Shown: positions 11,317 through 21,327, numbered from the stretch's first letter. The stretch: DNA of 30,942 nt from Actinomortierella ambigua (GCA_016098155.1 JAAAJB010000434.1:1-30942); one strand, 5' to 3'. A program made the numbers and translations. The notes: generated from the letters alone by a model not told the origin.

Positions 11317-12372
11317 TTATGTGGCAGAAACTTCAACTCTAACCTCGTACAAGTCGTTGAACCGCTCTCTCTTGGCTTCTCCTCCAAACATCCATGAACG
11401 TCCAGGGACTTGGTCATCCTCTACCCATGCAACATGGCCACGTGGGCAAGGTATGTCGCCGAGTAAAGTCACCTTGTTCCACTTGCCGGACGTGAGCGGC
11501 TCCTCCACAAAGGTACCAAACATCCAAGCATCGCCAAAGAACTTGTCGCTTCCTCTATCATTGGCGTAAAAGTTGCCACCAAAGATGACCATGCCGGACA
11601 TAAATCCTCCGTCGGCCACCGATGGCAGCGGCAGCAGGCCATGTCGGTTTCGGCAATGAGGAACACGCTCGTTTCCCAAGGGCGACAGCTTGATCCACTT
11701 GTGGCTCGTCAAGGAAAAGCCAAAAGTGTCGTCGAAATAATGTTCCTTGCCGTCCCACCAATATCCTCCAAACACCACCAAATACTCGTCGCACTTGACA
11801 ATAGATGTGTAACTGCGAGGATGGGGCGCCCCCGCTGCTGCTGCTGCCCTTCCTTGGTCATCGCCCGAGTAGGGGGTGCTCCACTTGTTGCTTTCAAAAT
11901 CATACGCCAGGACCTCGTTCGAGTAGACAGCTGGCTTTAGACCCGTCCGACCGCCGAAAACCAGCATGGTGTTCCCGTGTTTCCAAGCGCCATGAGAGTG
12001 TCTAGGTTGGGACTGTGTAAGCTCACTCCATTGTTGGGTGCCGAGGTCGAAGCGCCACAAGTCACCGAGATATTTGTTGGAGACTGTCTGACCACCAAAG
12101 ACGTAGATGGCATCGTCCATGCCCATGACACAGGTGTGATTGTGGCGCTTGCACGGCACTTGGGACGGATTCACCGCCAAGATTTCTTCCCAGGTGTTTT
12201 TGTCCGGGTCGTATTTCCAAAGATCATTGACGTAGATCCGGCCAGACCCTTGCACGCGACCGCCAAACACATAGAGGCACCCTTTGTGGAAGACCGACGC
12301 ATGACCTTGTCTTGGACGCGGCCGGGTTGCTGGATCTTGGGTGGTGATTCGACGGAAGGTGAGAGTGGTCAT
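11317..12372 (-). CDS. Kelch-repeat beta-propeller protein
   Basis: A single open frame of 351 residues starting at ATG 12372 (MTTLTFRRITTQDPATRPRP); an upstream in-frame start in the track is a less likely 17-residue extension through an AT-rich leader. Six kelch blades are visible from their di-glycine strands: YVFGGR, YVFGGQ, LVFGGR, VVFGGY, VIFGGN and WMFGGE, each followed by the downstream Tyr/Trp positions (for example NDLWKYDPDKNTWEEI, GDLWRFDLGTQQWSEL). Nearly the whole protein is propeller, with no BTB, F-box or membrane segment, so it resembles free-standing fungal kelch proteins used as scaffolds (for example in polarity or tip-growth complexes). The partner cannot be told from sequence. 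It carries an Ala/Arg-rich loop in the middle blade. Confidence 0.88.
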   Translation of the reverse strand: MTTLTFRRITTQDPATRPRPRQGHASVFHKGCLYVFGGRVQGSGRIYVNDLWKYDPDKNTWEEILAVNPSQVPCKRHNHTCVMGMDDAIYVFGGQTVSNKYLGDLWRFDLGTQQWSELTQSQPRHSHGAWKHGNTMLVFGGRTGLKPAVYSNEVLAYDFESNKWSTPYSGDDQGRAAAAAGAPHPRSYTSIVKCDEYLVVFGGYWWDGKEHYFDDTFGFSLTSHKWIKLSPLGNERVPHCRNRHGLLPLPSVADGGFMSGMVIFGGNFYANDRGSDKFFGDAWMFGTFVEEPLTSGKWNKVTLLGDIPCPRGHVAWVEDDQVPGRSWMFGGEAKRERFNDLYEVRVEVSAT

Positions 12373-12420
12373 TTTTTGTGGTGGGGTTAAAAGGGTGTGA
12401 AAAGTTTGGCGTATGATATA

Positions 12421-12462
12421 CACATATATTTATATATATGTGTGTGTGTGTGTATGTGTGTG
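12421..12462. repeat. AT/TG dinucleotide microsatellite upstream of kelch gene
   Basis: An AT-rich alternating stretch (12421-12438) runs into a TG tract (12439-12462) broken by a single A. It lies about 50 bp upstream of the kelch start codon, within the probable 5' UTR or promoter. Confidence 0.85.
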
Positions 12463-13424
12463 TTATTTGTTGCCACGACGAACATCAAAGAGCCGTTGCT
12501 GCGGGTGGCGCAGAATTACGCCGTCTTCTGAACTGGGTGTCCAAATCGTTTTTTGTACGGCATCATCGCATCAGCCCATCAGCCATCACCGCCAGGATTA
12601 GGATTTCGGATCAGGATGTCTCCCATGGCAGGACCAAAAAGCACGACCATTCACCAAAAAAAAAAAAAAAAAAAAGACGAGCCCCAAATGGTCATAGATT
12701 GTGAGCGGGTGGTGCAGCATGGTTGAGCTCCTTGATATCCACCATTTCCTCTAGGGTCACAGGGACGACCATATCTCAAAGTCCCGACTCTGCACGCCTG
12801 TATCAAGGAGACTAGATATATAGTGAACGCTTTGGATGTACCCGTGAACTCCTCCTGCGTCAACAACAACAACAAAGAGTGCCAAGAACGCCAAGGTGGA
12901 GGAGGCTCTCGCCAGTTCTATTGACAATGATGCTGATCAATCTTTCCTTCTCAGCCGAACGCTTTGCCAAGTTCGTGCGAAACGAGACTCAACACACAAT
13001 GAACAACCAGACTGCTCCAAAAATGGATGGATTAGTCGGTCAGAATCAATGAGTTGTATCCTGATTATGGGAGAATAGAAAGAGACTGACACAGGACGAT
13101 GTTAGCAGAGGTGGTTCGTAGCTGTTCCTCACTCAAAGACAATAAAAAAAAATACCTGCAATCCTCATTGCCGTTATCATACAATGCTCGCCATGCTAGC
13201 ATCTCTTTTGATCATATTGATTCTTTTTCAAAGACCATGATCACATCAGCTATTCTAAATATTATTTATTAACAGTGCACTTACTGTCCGAACCCGATCG
13301 AAGGCAGTTTCTAGCTTGCGATGACAAAACATAGCCCATTGGCGCTGGTGAGCTCAACATCCTCAAGTGCCCTCCTAGGGCTGCTCAGCCAGGAACACAG
13401 ATGTGATCGTGATGTCGGGTCGAA
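12463..13424. other. Gene-poor boundary between single-copy and repeat regions
   Basis: Nearly 1 kb without a supportable gene. It includes an A18 tract near 12656-12674 and a CAA repeat near 12859-12873. A plus-strand frame following the CAA repeat is short and unrecognised. The A/T-rich segment 13140-13280 shows nothing codable. The first base of detectable segmental duplication is near 13425. Confidence 0.45.
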
Positions 13425-13514
13425 GCACCCACAATAAATGATATGATTGCAACAACGATGGATCTCTCCTCACTACCCCTTTGCTGTATCCACTGCTGGC
13501 CGAATGACGCGAGA

Positions 13515-13850
13515 TCAAGCCAAGATATACTGGGCCACTGCATTAACGCCAATAGTCGATGCATGGTCAAACATCCTTGCACAGCGCCATACTTTATCCT
13601 GTAGCACATCCACTGTCTTAAAATCTAAAATAAACGAGGCCTGGGAAGCAAGAAGAAAAAAGACGTAATGGTCAGCGAACTGGTGAGACAAGCACAACCG
13701 CACAACCCCCTTGATGCTATTATTCCACATGGAGGTCCCTGTCACCCAAATGGTGAAAACAACCACAGCTGGGCGAAGACTTATGTTCGCCATGGCCAGT
13801 TGCCCCAGAAAGGACAAAGCTGGCATCGATTGCAACACTACCACAGCCAA
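13515..13850 (-). other. Possible antisense gene fragment with hydrophobic segments
   Basis: On the minus strand, 111 codons read as a protein-like, hydrophobic stretch (for example ADHYVFFLLASQASFILDFK, then DVLQDKVWRCARMF). The same frame is present in the second duplicate at about 21430-21760, but there a Trp codon (TGG, in TIWVTG) is a TGA. Just beyond, another frame carries SEERSIVVAIISFI in both copies. It may be a captured fragment of a multi-exon membrane-protein gene; I do not recognise the family. It could equally be chance openness within a conserved repeat. Confidence 0.35.
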
Positions 13851-13852
13851 AA

Positions 13853-14430
13853 AGACTGGAGAGGTCGTATGGAGAGGCAGTCCAACGTTCGCGCCTGGCC
13901 TATGCGCCTCTCATGTACCCACGAAGCAACCAACAGCATCAGTACAAGATCTACAGCACCACCTCAACAGGAGCCGAGCCCCTAGAAGAGGAGAGGTCAT
14001 AGCAAGAAGCAGTCCAACGTTCGAGCCTAGCCTGTGCGCCTCTCATGGACCCAAGGAGCAAACCTGTACCAACACACATGGATCCCTGCTCTTCCCAGCG
14101 AGGAGTGGACACGAGATATGGAAGGGGTCGTATGGAGGGTGTTCACTACGCCACATCGTTCACCACAACCCTCATGGACCCAAGAGACTGACGGTAAGCG
14201 TGTTGCCCCCAGTGCAGCACCACCACAGCCAAAAAAAGACTGTGAAGAGGTCGTGTGGAGAGACAGCTAACGTGCATAGTCTAGCATATGCGCCTCTCAT
14301 GTACCCACGGAGCACTCGGAGCCAACAGCTCAAATCCAGCACCACCTCAGCAGAGGACTGAGGAGAGGTCATAGCAAGAGGCAGTCCAACGTTCGCGCCT
14401 GGCCTATGCGCCTCTCATGGACCCACGGTG
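13853..14430. repeat. Degenerate ~120-bp tandem array in promoter region
   Basis: The core GCCTATGCGCCTCTCATG plus G/T-ACCCACG recurs at about 13901, 14033, 14287 and 14405, with a diverged unit near 14165. Spacings are about 116-131 bp. Each is preceded by GAGGTC(A/G)TA...GAGGCAGTCCAACG. The same array occurs at about 21800-22220 and, reversed, at about 30640-30900. It is a minisatellite-like upstream block shared by all three intact family members. Confidence 0.75.
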
Positions 14431-14621
14431 GACCCAGCTCTCATCCAGACTCGAAATCCGTGCTCAACGCCATGCCTGGCCTTCACAGACACTGCCATTA
14501 CCTAAATGCTCGAGAAGGGATGGTGTGTGCGCGATGTCGAAACTGCAGGGAAGGTGCTTTTGAATGAGGTGGAAAATGGGAATGTGCGAAAGATGGGCAA
14601 AGACGTGGTGGGTCACTCTTT

Positions 14622-14735
14622 CCTTTTGTTTCACTCCTTTGTTTCGTTTCCTTTTGTTTCTTGTCCCTTTGTTTCTTGTCCCTTTGTTTCTTGTCCCTTT
14701 GTTTCTTGTCCTTTTGTTTCTTTCCTTTGCTTCAT
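14622..14735. repeat. 15-bp pyrimidine minisatellite in proximal promoter (gene 1)
   Basis: Tandem units of CCCTTTGTTTCTTGT, about four near-perfect plus degenerate flanking units, all C/T/G with no A on the plus strand. It lies about 30-140 bp upstream of the TATA box. A related array is at 22431-22550 and a contracted remnant is near 30460-30485 on the other strand. Confidence 0.9.
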
Positions 14736-14761
14736 TTTGCCACTACTACGCCCTCGAAGGG

Positions 14762-14768
14762 TATAAAA
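14762..14768 (+). promoter_or_regulatory. TATA box of nuclease-like gene 1
   Basis: TATAAAA following GAAGGG, immediately downstream of the pyrimidine minisatellite and about 190 bp upstream of the start codon. A cap region is plausible near 14815-14835 (CATTCATTCTCCC). In copy 2 the corresponding word is GATAAAA. Confidence 0.6.
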
Positions 14769-14953
14769 GCAGGCCAAATGCATCTCGATGGCATGCGTAC
14801 CTGAGTGTGCGAACATTCCTCATTCATTCTCCCTTCACTCCACAATAACTCCACGACGTACGCTGCCATTTCAACGCCAGCTCGACCGTTGTCAACGATA
14901 TGCGAACAAACCCTAACCTTATACTTTGATCACTTTCGCTCTAGATATACAAT

Positions 14954-16989
14954 ATGCCAAAGCGTCCCTCCCCAACACCTGTACGCAGAAAAGAGAGCTT
15001 GAACAAGGATGATGGATGGAATTGTTGTGTCGCTTGTATTGGACACAGGCACTAACACTTATGTCGTGCTCTATCTTGTTGAACCCCCAGGCAAAGCAGC
15101 GCCAGCAGAAAGCCAGGCGGACCAGAACCCGTTCTGACACAGGACCTCCTGCAGCCGATGACTCTGGCAGCAACACTGACGAGGGTGAGCGCCCACTTTT
15201 GAGTACCGAGGTATATATATATCGATACTCCTTCCATACTCTGCTGCAATCGCCTGACTACTGCGCCTATTCTAACAACTCTCCTCTCAACCTACAACTC
15301 TAGAGCGAAACTGAGCTCCTCCAGGCGCACCTGCATATTGCGATCTTTGGCAACCAGCAGCTAAAGTATGAATACCACGCTGTCGAGTACCTGGCCAGTG
15401 TGATGTCGCTGCCTTCACCGGCGCCCAACGCGGCAGACTACCTGGCGTACCTCAAGGCAGTCTACCCAGAAGCCCCAGCCAGTGGCGTGGTCAGAACCTG
15501 GAGCAAGCTCAAGCGATACTTTGAGGATGCCGAGACCGACCATTCAGCGATCGAGGGTCTCGTCGATGTGGAGTCGCTTGTTCGAGCCTTTGGAGAGGCC
15601 TCTGACATCACGACGTCAGACTGGGCGACAGAAGCAGCAGCTTCTTCCTCTGCACCTCCACCACAAGAGCCAGTACCAGCGGTGCACCCGCCACCGAGAG
15701 TAGTGCCCGGGGCAGCAACCTCCCTTTCCACACGATCTGCAGGAGCACCATCGAGTCAGCCGCCATCTGATAGCGGAAGCAGCGGTGGAAGTAGCGGTGG
15801 AGGCAGCGGTGGAAGCAGCAACGGAGGCAGCAGTGGAAGTAGCAGCGCCAAATTGACACCGACCCAGGTTCTGGTAATGAAGCGGCTGTTCGATACGAAC
15901 TTTCGAGAATTTGGAGGACGTAGCTGGTCGTTGTCCTCGGGAGTGGTTGTTGACGACCGTTTGCACAGTGCAATCAAGGAACTCACGTACGAGAGCGCGC
16001 TCCACAGCTTCGTGATCGAGAACGTCGACACCGTGCTGCGGCTCTTCGAGAACGAGAGAGACCGAGACGAGATCAAGAGCGCCTTGGTCACTGACAGGAG
16101 TGAGGGTCTGCCTGCACTCACGCCTGCCGAGGTTGCCTTCCTCCAACAATACGACTTGCCGCCCACCGACCTGCACAGGCTTATTGGTACTCAAGGCGCG
16201 ATTAGCATTGGCGACGCTCTCGAGGAGAAGCCATCGGAGGAGTTCCAATCCGCCGCACATGACTGCGTCGCCCATGTGCTTCGCACATATCAACGGAACG
16301 GTATGACCTTCCCCCATGAACCATCAGAGGCGTGGTACAACCACCAGTTGTGGGGATTCCTGCCCGACGCTCTGTCTTGTTACTCCATTCTTGAGTACAA
16401 GTCCGGAGAAGTCACCTCGGAGGCGTCGACCCAGCGGCGGCGCAAGCAACGAGTGTCGGAGAGTCGCCAGAACACTGGCCACAAGGTTGACGGGCTTGTC
16501 GTTATCTCGAATCGGTCGCTCGAGATATGCTACATTGAGGCGGCCAAGAATGACGGTGGAGCAAACACCACCAAGTGCCTGCACGACACCAGGAAGCTCA
16601 TGAAGCTGATGAAGGATGGACACCACATGGTGCGGGAGAAGGCCGTGCAGGATGTCCGTAGCCGGCTGATCACCTACTCCCTGCGTATCTCAGGCCCTGC
16701 AGTCACGATATTCTCGCTGCGCCAGTGCCCCGGCCGATTCCTTCTGGCCGTTGCGGAGGATGCGCAGTCGTTCCCGCTTTTCTGGAGGGCTGACGATACG
16801 AGCACAGTCCTTGCCGTTGTGGCCAGCATTCTCAGGCTGCGAAAGGCGGTCATGGCCATGGCAGCCTCGGTCGCATCTTGGACGAAGAGGCCTATCGTCG
16901 GTGGGGATGACGGTGAGAAAGACTGGATGGCCGCAACAATGACCTCCCCGCAACTTCTGCCGTCCGAAATCGTCACACAGGATCTCTGA
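14954..16989 (+). CDS. Crinkler-like effector with PD-(D/E)XK-type domain, copy 1 (intact motif)
   Basis: Three exons: 14954-14980, 15091-15210 and 15304-16989; introns 110 and 93 nt (donors CCT|GTACGC and GAG|GTATAT; acceptors CCCCCAG and CTCTAG), all phase 0; 610 residues. The same donors and acceptors recur in copies 2 and 3. The N-terminus is short and basic (AKQRQQKARRTRTRSD), like a nuclear signal. Next is a conserved helical block (about residues 53-150), then a Pro/Ala/Ser and Gly/Ser linker, then WSLSSGVVVDDRL and SFVIENVDTVLRLF. The C-terminal part has EAWYNHQLWGF, Glu418 in KSGEVTSEA, Asp445 (HKVDGLV), and Glu461 and Lys464 (CYIEAAK). This D...ExxK pattern fits the restriction-endonuclease-fold domains of Crinkler-type proteins expanded in early-diverging fungi. 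Catalysis and nuclear action are inferred, not seen. It has a TATA box and lies convergent with a broken copy. Confidence 0.8.
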
Positions 16990-17320
16990 TGGTGTCTGTG
17001 CTTCACTCTTTTCCCCATATACAACTCGTAGGCTATTGTTTGTACTTGTAAACAAAGACCCAACTGTATTATTTCTATTGTATTACGATCACGAGTTGCT
17101 ACATTATCCTCGTCGCACGCCACCACAGAATCCGATAATTTGATGATGTGGCTATGAGAGTTAGTGGGCATGTCTGGTGCGTACTATGTTATGAATAGAT
17201 GGATGCACTTCGTCATCTGACTCTTGCATGCTGTACATGTGTAACGGTCATAGCGATGGCATGGGCTAACAAACACGAATGGTATGACTATCTGGATCTT
17301 TTTTATTTTTTTTTCCATGA

Positions 17321-18006
17321 GGCCCTCTATGATTACGATTTTTTTGTTAGTCTTTCCCTACTAATTAGTCACTAAAAGACAATTGGCAGCCCAGGCTCTC
17401 AGGCAGCAGAGTGTACAGCCATCGTGGATGAACAAGAAACTACAAAACCAGTAGGGTGTACCAAAGTTGCGGTTGCGGAGATAGGCAACACCGCGGGTGA
17501 GACGAAGTAGGTCTAGAGTAAGTTAGCTCCGCACGCTCCACGATAGGATCACCACCATTGAAGAGGCAGCAACTAGAGTTATAAAGGAAACACAGGTGCA
17601 GGATGCAAGCATTCGACTCAACACGCCGATCCGAGTCAGCCTTCACGATTGGGAGAAGCATTGGATGATCGACAAGGCGGCGTTGGGCGCTTTCGAGTAG
17701 GCGTACTCTAATGAGCACCAGATTCGATTCGAGGTATGGAGACGGCTGCTTGCCTCATGTACCTGTGTGTAGCTTCGGGTCTCTCGTCGCTTCCTCTTCA
17801 GTGTCGTCGATCCTGGTGTGCGGCATCAACTCACGCCTGCTCAAAATCGTCTCACCCGTGGTGTTGCCTGTATTTGCAACCACAACTACGATACACCCCG
17901 CTGTTTTTAAAGTCTCTGGTTCATCCACGATGGCTATACGCCTTGCTGCAAAAGATCTTGGAAAGCCGGTTGCCAAGTGAAAGCGAACAAAAATCATAGA
18001 GAGCCC
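17321..18006. mobile_element. Non-autonomous element with long terminal inverted repeats, copy 1
   Basis: The left arm beginning GGCCCTCTATGATTA is matched in reverse complement by the right arm ending TCATAGAGAGCC. The arms remain similar for roughly 180 bp, including the words GCCATCGTGGATGAAC and GGCAACACC(G/A)CGGGTGAGACG. The central 250 bp has no coding potential I can support. I find no convincing target-site duplication. It sits exactly between the 3' ends of gene copy 1 and the broken minus-strand copy. A diverged sister is at 25098-25600. Confidence 0.75.
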
Positions 18007-18200
18007 GACCAAAAAAAAAAAAAAAAAAAAAACAGAGGGTTAAACCACTCAATTCTGTTCTAAAATCATAGATGCATGGGACGAGGATATTGTAGCAAAT
18101 CATGGACATAGTAAAAAAGAAATACAATGGGTGTTTATTTACAAGTACAAATCATCGCCTACGAGTTGCAGATGAGAGGAAGAGAGAGCCTCGGACACCA

Positions 18201-19190
18201 TCAGGGATCCAGCGTATGAATAGCTCCAACCAGGATGACGAATGTGGACGGCCCAAGATGCGGGGAGGTTTTTATTGCTGCCATCCTATCTTTCTCGCCA
18301 ACATTCCCGCCACCGATGGACCTCTTCGCCAAGAGAATGCCGAAGCTACCATGGCCATGACAGCCTTCCGCAGCCTTAGGATTCAGGTAATGATGGCAAG
18401 GACTGTGGTCGTGCCGTTAGCGCTCCAGATAAGCGGGAGCGACTTCGTGTACTCTTCTACAGACTGGTAGAATCGGCCCGGGCACTGATGCAGCGAGAAT
18501 ATGGTGACTGTGGGGCCTGAAATCCGGATAGAGAATGTGGCCAGTCGACTGCGAATATTCTGCTCGGCCATCTCCCTGATCATGTCGTGACCGGCCTTCA
18601 TCAACCTCCTAGTGTCGTGCAAGCACCACCAGGTGCTTGCTCCGCCGTCCTTTTGGCTACCGTCATGTAGCAGATCTCAAGCGACCGATTCGAGATGACA
18701 ACAAGACCGTCGACTTTATGGCCAGAGTTCTGTTGACTTCCTCACACTCGTTGCTTGCGCCGCCGTTGGTCCGAGGCCTCCGAGGTGACATCTCCAGACC
18801 TGTACTCAAGGACGGAGCAGCAACACAGTGCACGGGTCAAGAATCCCCACAATTGGTGGTTGAACCATGCCTGTGATGGCTCACAGGGGAAGGTCATCTG
18901 GTTCTGCCAATACGTCCGAAGCACACGAGTGATGGACTCATGCGCAACGACCTGAAACTCTTCTGATGGCTTTTTCTCGAGAGCGTCGCCGACACTTCTC
19001 GAGCCTTGAGTACAAATAAGCCTGTGCAGGTCGGTAGGCGGCAAGTCGTATGGTTGGAGGAAGGCCGGCTCGGCGGGTGTGAGTGCTGGTAGATCCCCGC
19101 TTCTGTCAGTGACCAAGGTGCTCTTGATCTCCTCTTGATCCTTCTCGTCGTTGAAGCACGGTGTCGACAATCTCGATCACGAAACGATCT
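18201..19190 (-). pseudogene. Broken nuclease-like family copy (pair 1 partner)
   Basis: Minus-strand homology covers the C-terminal ~60% of the family, from the middle module (about PC...EKDQEEIKSTLV) to the stop. Breaks visible: TCG to TGA just after QRRRKQRV, a small frameshift after the VAK motif, an in-frame loss shortening KLMKLMKDGH to RLMKAGH, and CGA to TGA after VLAII. The catalytic Asp is kept (HKVDGLVV), but the Glu of the ExxK motif is Thr (CYMTVAK). Its 3' flank at 18100-18200 still matches the 3' UTRs of the intact genes. The 5' half is missing and replaced by repeat E. Confidence 0.88.
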
Positions 19191-19212
19191 GGTGTTCCTC
19201 GTATCACCACTT

Positions 19213-19560
19213 CCTAAGAACGATATTGCAGCCTGGAGGTCGTTTATCAGCATATGGTCAATAGAATTCATGCTGTTGCCATTAACACTACAATCATTCC
19301 GAGTAAACTACGCGCAAGGATAGAAGTCGGATAGCGTGCAAAACCATTTGGTGACAGGTACCCCTTACTTACCTACACAAACACCCATCGCGTTAGTCCT
19401 CGTGCTACGAGACAAAGGAAGGAGGACACGAGCGAGGGCGAAGGCAAGGGCGAGGGTGAAGAAGGAATTGATCATTTTCAAAGCCAGCTGGCAATTTAAG
19501 AAAGCCCCAGCTAGTTGGGGATCATCGCTCCCGTAGCTTATTATATTCGGTCATGTGCTG
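19213..19560. repeat. Repeat E, copy 1
   Basis: A sequence of unknown origin found three times: here, at 26752-27090 and, shorter, at 27825-28085. Shared landmarks are CTAAGAACG at the left edge (E1, E2), ACGAGCGAGG, the palindrome GCCAGCTGGC and AGTTGGGGATCA. It joins the truncated 5' side of the broken family copy. No transposase is visible. Confidence 0.75.
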
Positions 19561-19721
19561 ATACAGCTTTTTTCTGTGGACTGTGGCAAGCGTAATACGT
19601 AATAGAGACTGGCAATTTTCCATCGTGTCTTTTTCCACCGATAGCTGTCTTCAACTATAGACGCTACGTTGCTCTCATTTTTGGTCACTGACAGCCGTCT
19701 CATACTTCCCCGGCTACTATG

Positions 19722-20785
19722 GGAGACATTCAAAGACGACCTTGCGGACGACTCCCATAAAGCTGTGGGTGATCGCAACATGTCACGCAACAGTTCCTTA
19801 ATGGAAAACGCGAGCGATGTTGCGATGTTACAAGATCAATAAGATCCTTCAAGGCATGGGTATGTCGTTAGCTGATGACTTTTCTGATGACTTTTCTGTG
19901 ACAATGCCACAAGTCGTACCTGACCCCGCCCTCGAGAAGACTTGGAAGGTGGATGAAATTGTGGAATGGAGATTGCAAAGTACTCGAAGCTGACAGTCTC
20001 TTTTTGCCCTTGCTATTCTTCATGACTTCGTCCGCCTCCACAAAAGACACCACAGCGGACGATGAATCAGTACGCCAGCTCATCAATGCAATTTATCCGA
20101 TATCGAGACTACTACCAGTGAGGTATGTCTCAATGCCTGCAACTCGACTTGCACTAGTGACGATAAAGTTCCGACAATGGATCTCCCATCGAGTTTTGTC
20201 GACAAAGCCTTTCTCCCACCTCGCCACGACGATGTCGATCCCACAAGTCACCTTGCTACTGACATGTTGAACGCCACTGATACTGTCAAGTCAACGAGGC
20301 ACAACGCATGCACATGAATGACGAAAAAGGCGCTCTTGATGGCAACGGTTTCGGCTCACTTACACAGAGCAAGCCTAAGGATTCTGCTCCTAGCGAATTT
20401 CCTCCCCATTCTCTGCGACTGAAGAAGGGATAGCCAGTAATCTTCATACGTAACATCGATCCTACATTTGGTCTTTGCAATAGATCAAGGCTCGTAATAA
20501 TTGACACAGTACAGAAACGCATACAGGCAGCCTCAGCCATACATCCGCATCACCTCATAGCTCTGTGCCCTATGTGACCGCAGATCATCGATGGTGGCAA
20601 CACACCCGTGCAATTTGAGATGGCTCAGTTTCTCATTAAGCCCGCCTACGCTATGACCATTACCAAGGCGCAGGGACCAGACGCTCGCCCATGTCGGTGT
20701 TCACCAACCACATCTTACCTTACCTCACGGCCAACTCTGTGTTGCACTTTCAAGATGTTCCAACCCTTCCTTCTCAATAAGGAGA
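19722..20785 (+). mobile_element. Decayed Helitron (PIF1-like) helicase fragment
   Basis: Plus-strand translation in broken frames shows the ordered C-terminal motifs of Helitron PIF1 helicases: FKDDLADD, INKILQGMGMSLADDF, RQLINAIYP, then FPPHSLRLKKG, IFIRNIDPTFGLCNRSRLVI, and QFLIKPAYAMTITKAQG followed, after a one-base insertion, by QTLAHVGV. Stops lie inside the LKKG-PV step and elsewhere. The Rep domain and the Walker A part are absent. It lies between convergent pairs 1 and 2. Confidence 0.8.
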
Positions 20786-21327
20786 TAGTAGGTGTGAGAG
20801 AGAAAACCCCACCGGGCTACCGCCGGGCGAGGCTGCTTGTCCTCTTTCATGTTTCTTCTCCTCTCCCTCCCCAAAACAGAAGACCAGATTCGGCCTGAGT
20901 TGGACGACTATGATTAGAAGCGAGGCTCAAAGAGGTGTGGAGAAAAGAAAAGAATATGTATTTGAGAAGGCAACTAATTTCAAGGTGCTAAACTTGCACT
21001 GGCTGACTCCAAGCCTAACGCAGATGTTTTCACGCGTGCATTTGAAGTCTGAGATTTTCGCGTAGAGCATCCACAGGTCTGCGTCGAGGTGCACAATATG
21101 GTTGCGCTCTTGATGGAGGGACTAGGTGGTCGAACCATCGGAGGTTCCGACACAGACGGCTCGAGCTGGTAGAATACATAAGGTGTACCTAACTAAACTA
21201 AGCATTCGTGCGGTAGAATTTGCTCCGCAATATTGCTCCTTACCAAGATAGCCTTTCCCACCCCACCCCCTCTTCCCCGACCCTTTCGTTGTGATGTGCA
21301 AGTCAATAGGTCGTTGCTCACATGGCA
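20786..21327. other. Repeat-region spacer without recognisable gene
   Basis: About 540 bp between the Helitron debris and the start of the second duplicated segment. I see no conserved motif or intact gene. A G-rich/C-rich patch lies near 21255-21280. Confidence 0.45.

Larger units (their letters stand above)
13425..14953 (+). repeat. Duplicated upstream segment, copy A (of nuclease-like gene 1)
   Basis: This segment is homologous, in the same order, to 21328-22757 and, inverted and cut by the window end, to 30221-30942. It starts near AATAAATGATATGAT and runs to the start codon of the first nuclease-like gene. It contains a 115-bp block (13568-13682) identical to 21471-21585, a degenerate ~120-bp tandem array, a pyrimidine minisatellite and the core promoter. 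The whole unit therefore duplicated together with the gene. Confidence 0.9.

Noticed and set aside
14622..14735. Regular 15-bp repeats as a possible CRISPR-like array, or a repetitive Lys-Gly-Gln-Glu-Thr protein on the minus strand.
   Set aside because: There are no unique spacers, units are directly abutting, the context is eukaryotic promoter DNA, and the minus-strand frame is a product of the repeat only.
14981..15090. Alternative N-terminus: the 3' part of intron 1 is open into exon 2 in all three intact copies (for example from ATG 15016), which could give a two-isoform system.
   Set aside because: The nucleotide-conserved reading of the intron is in different frames relative to exon 2 (copy 1 intron is 110 nt, copies 2 and 3 are 109 nt) and meets a stop in copy 3, so the peptide itself is not conserved. 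The GTACGC donor, CTAAC branch word and CAG acceptor are.
17321..18006. A hAT- or Tc1-type classification of the inverted-repeat element.
   Set aside because: I could not find a convincing target-site duplication or internal transposase, so the superfamily is left open.
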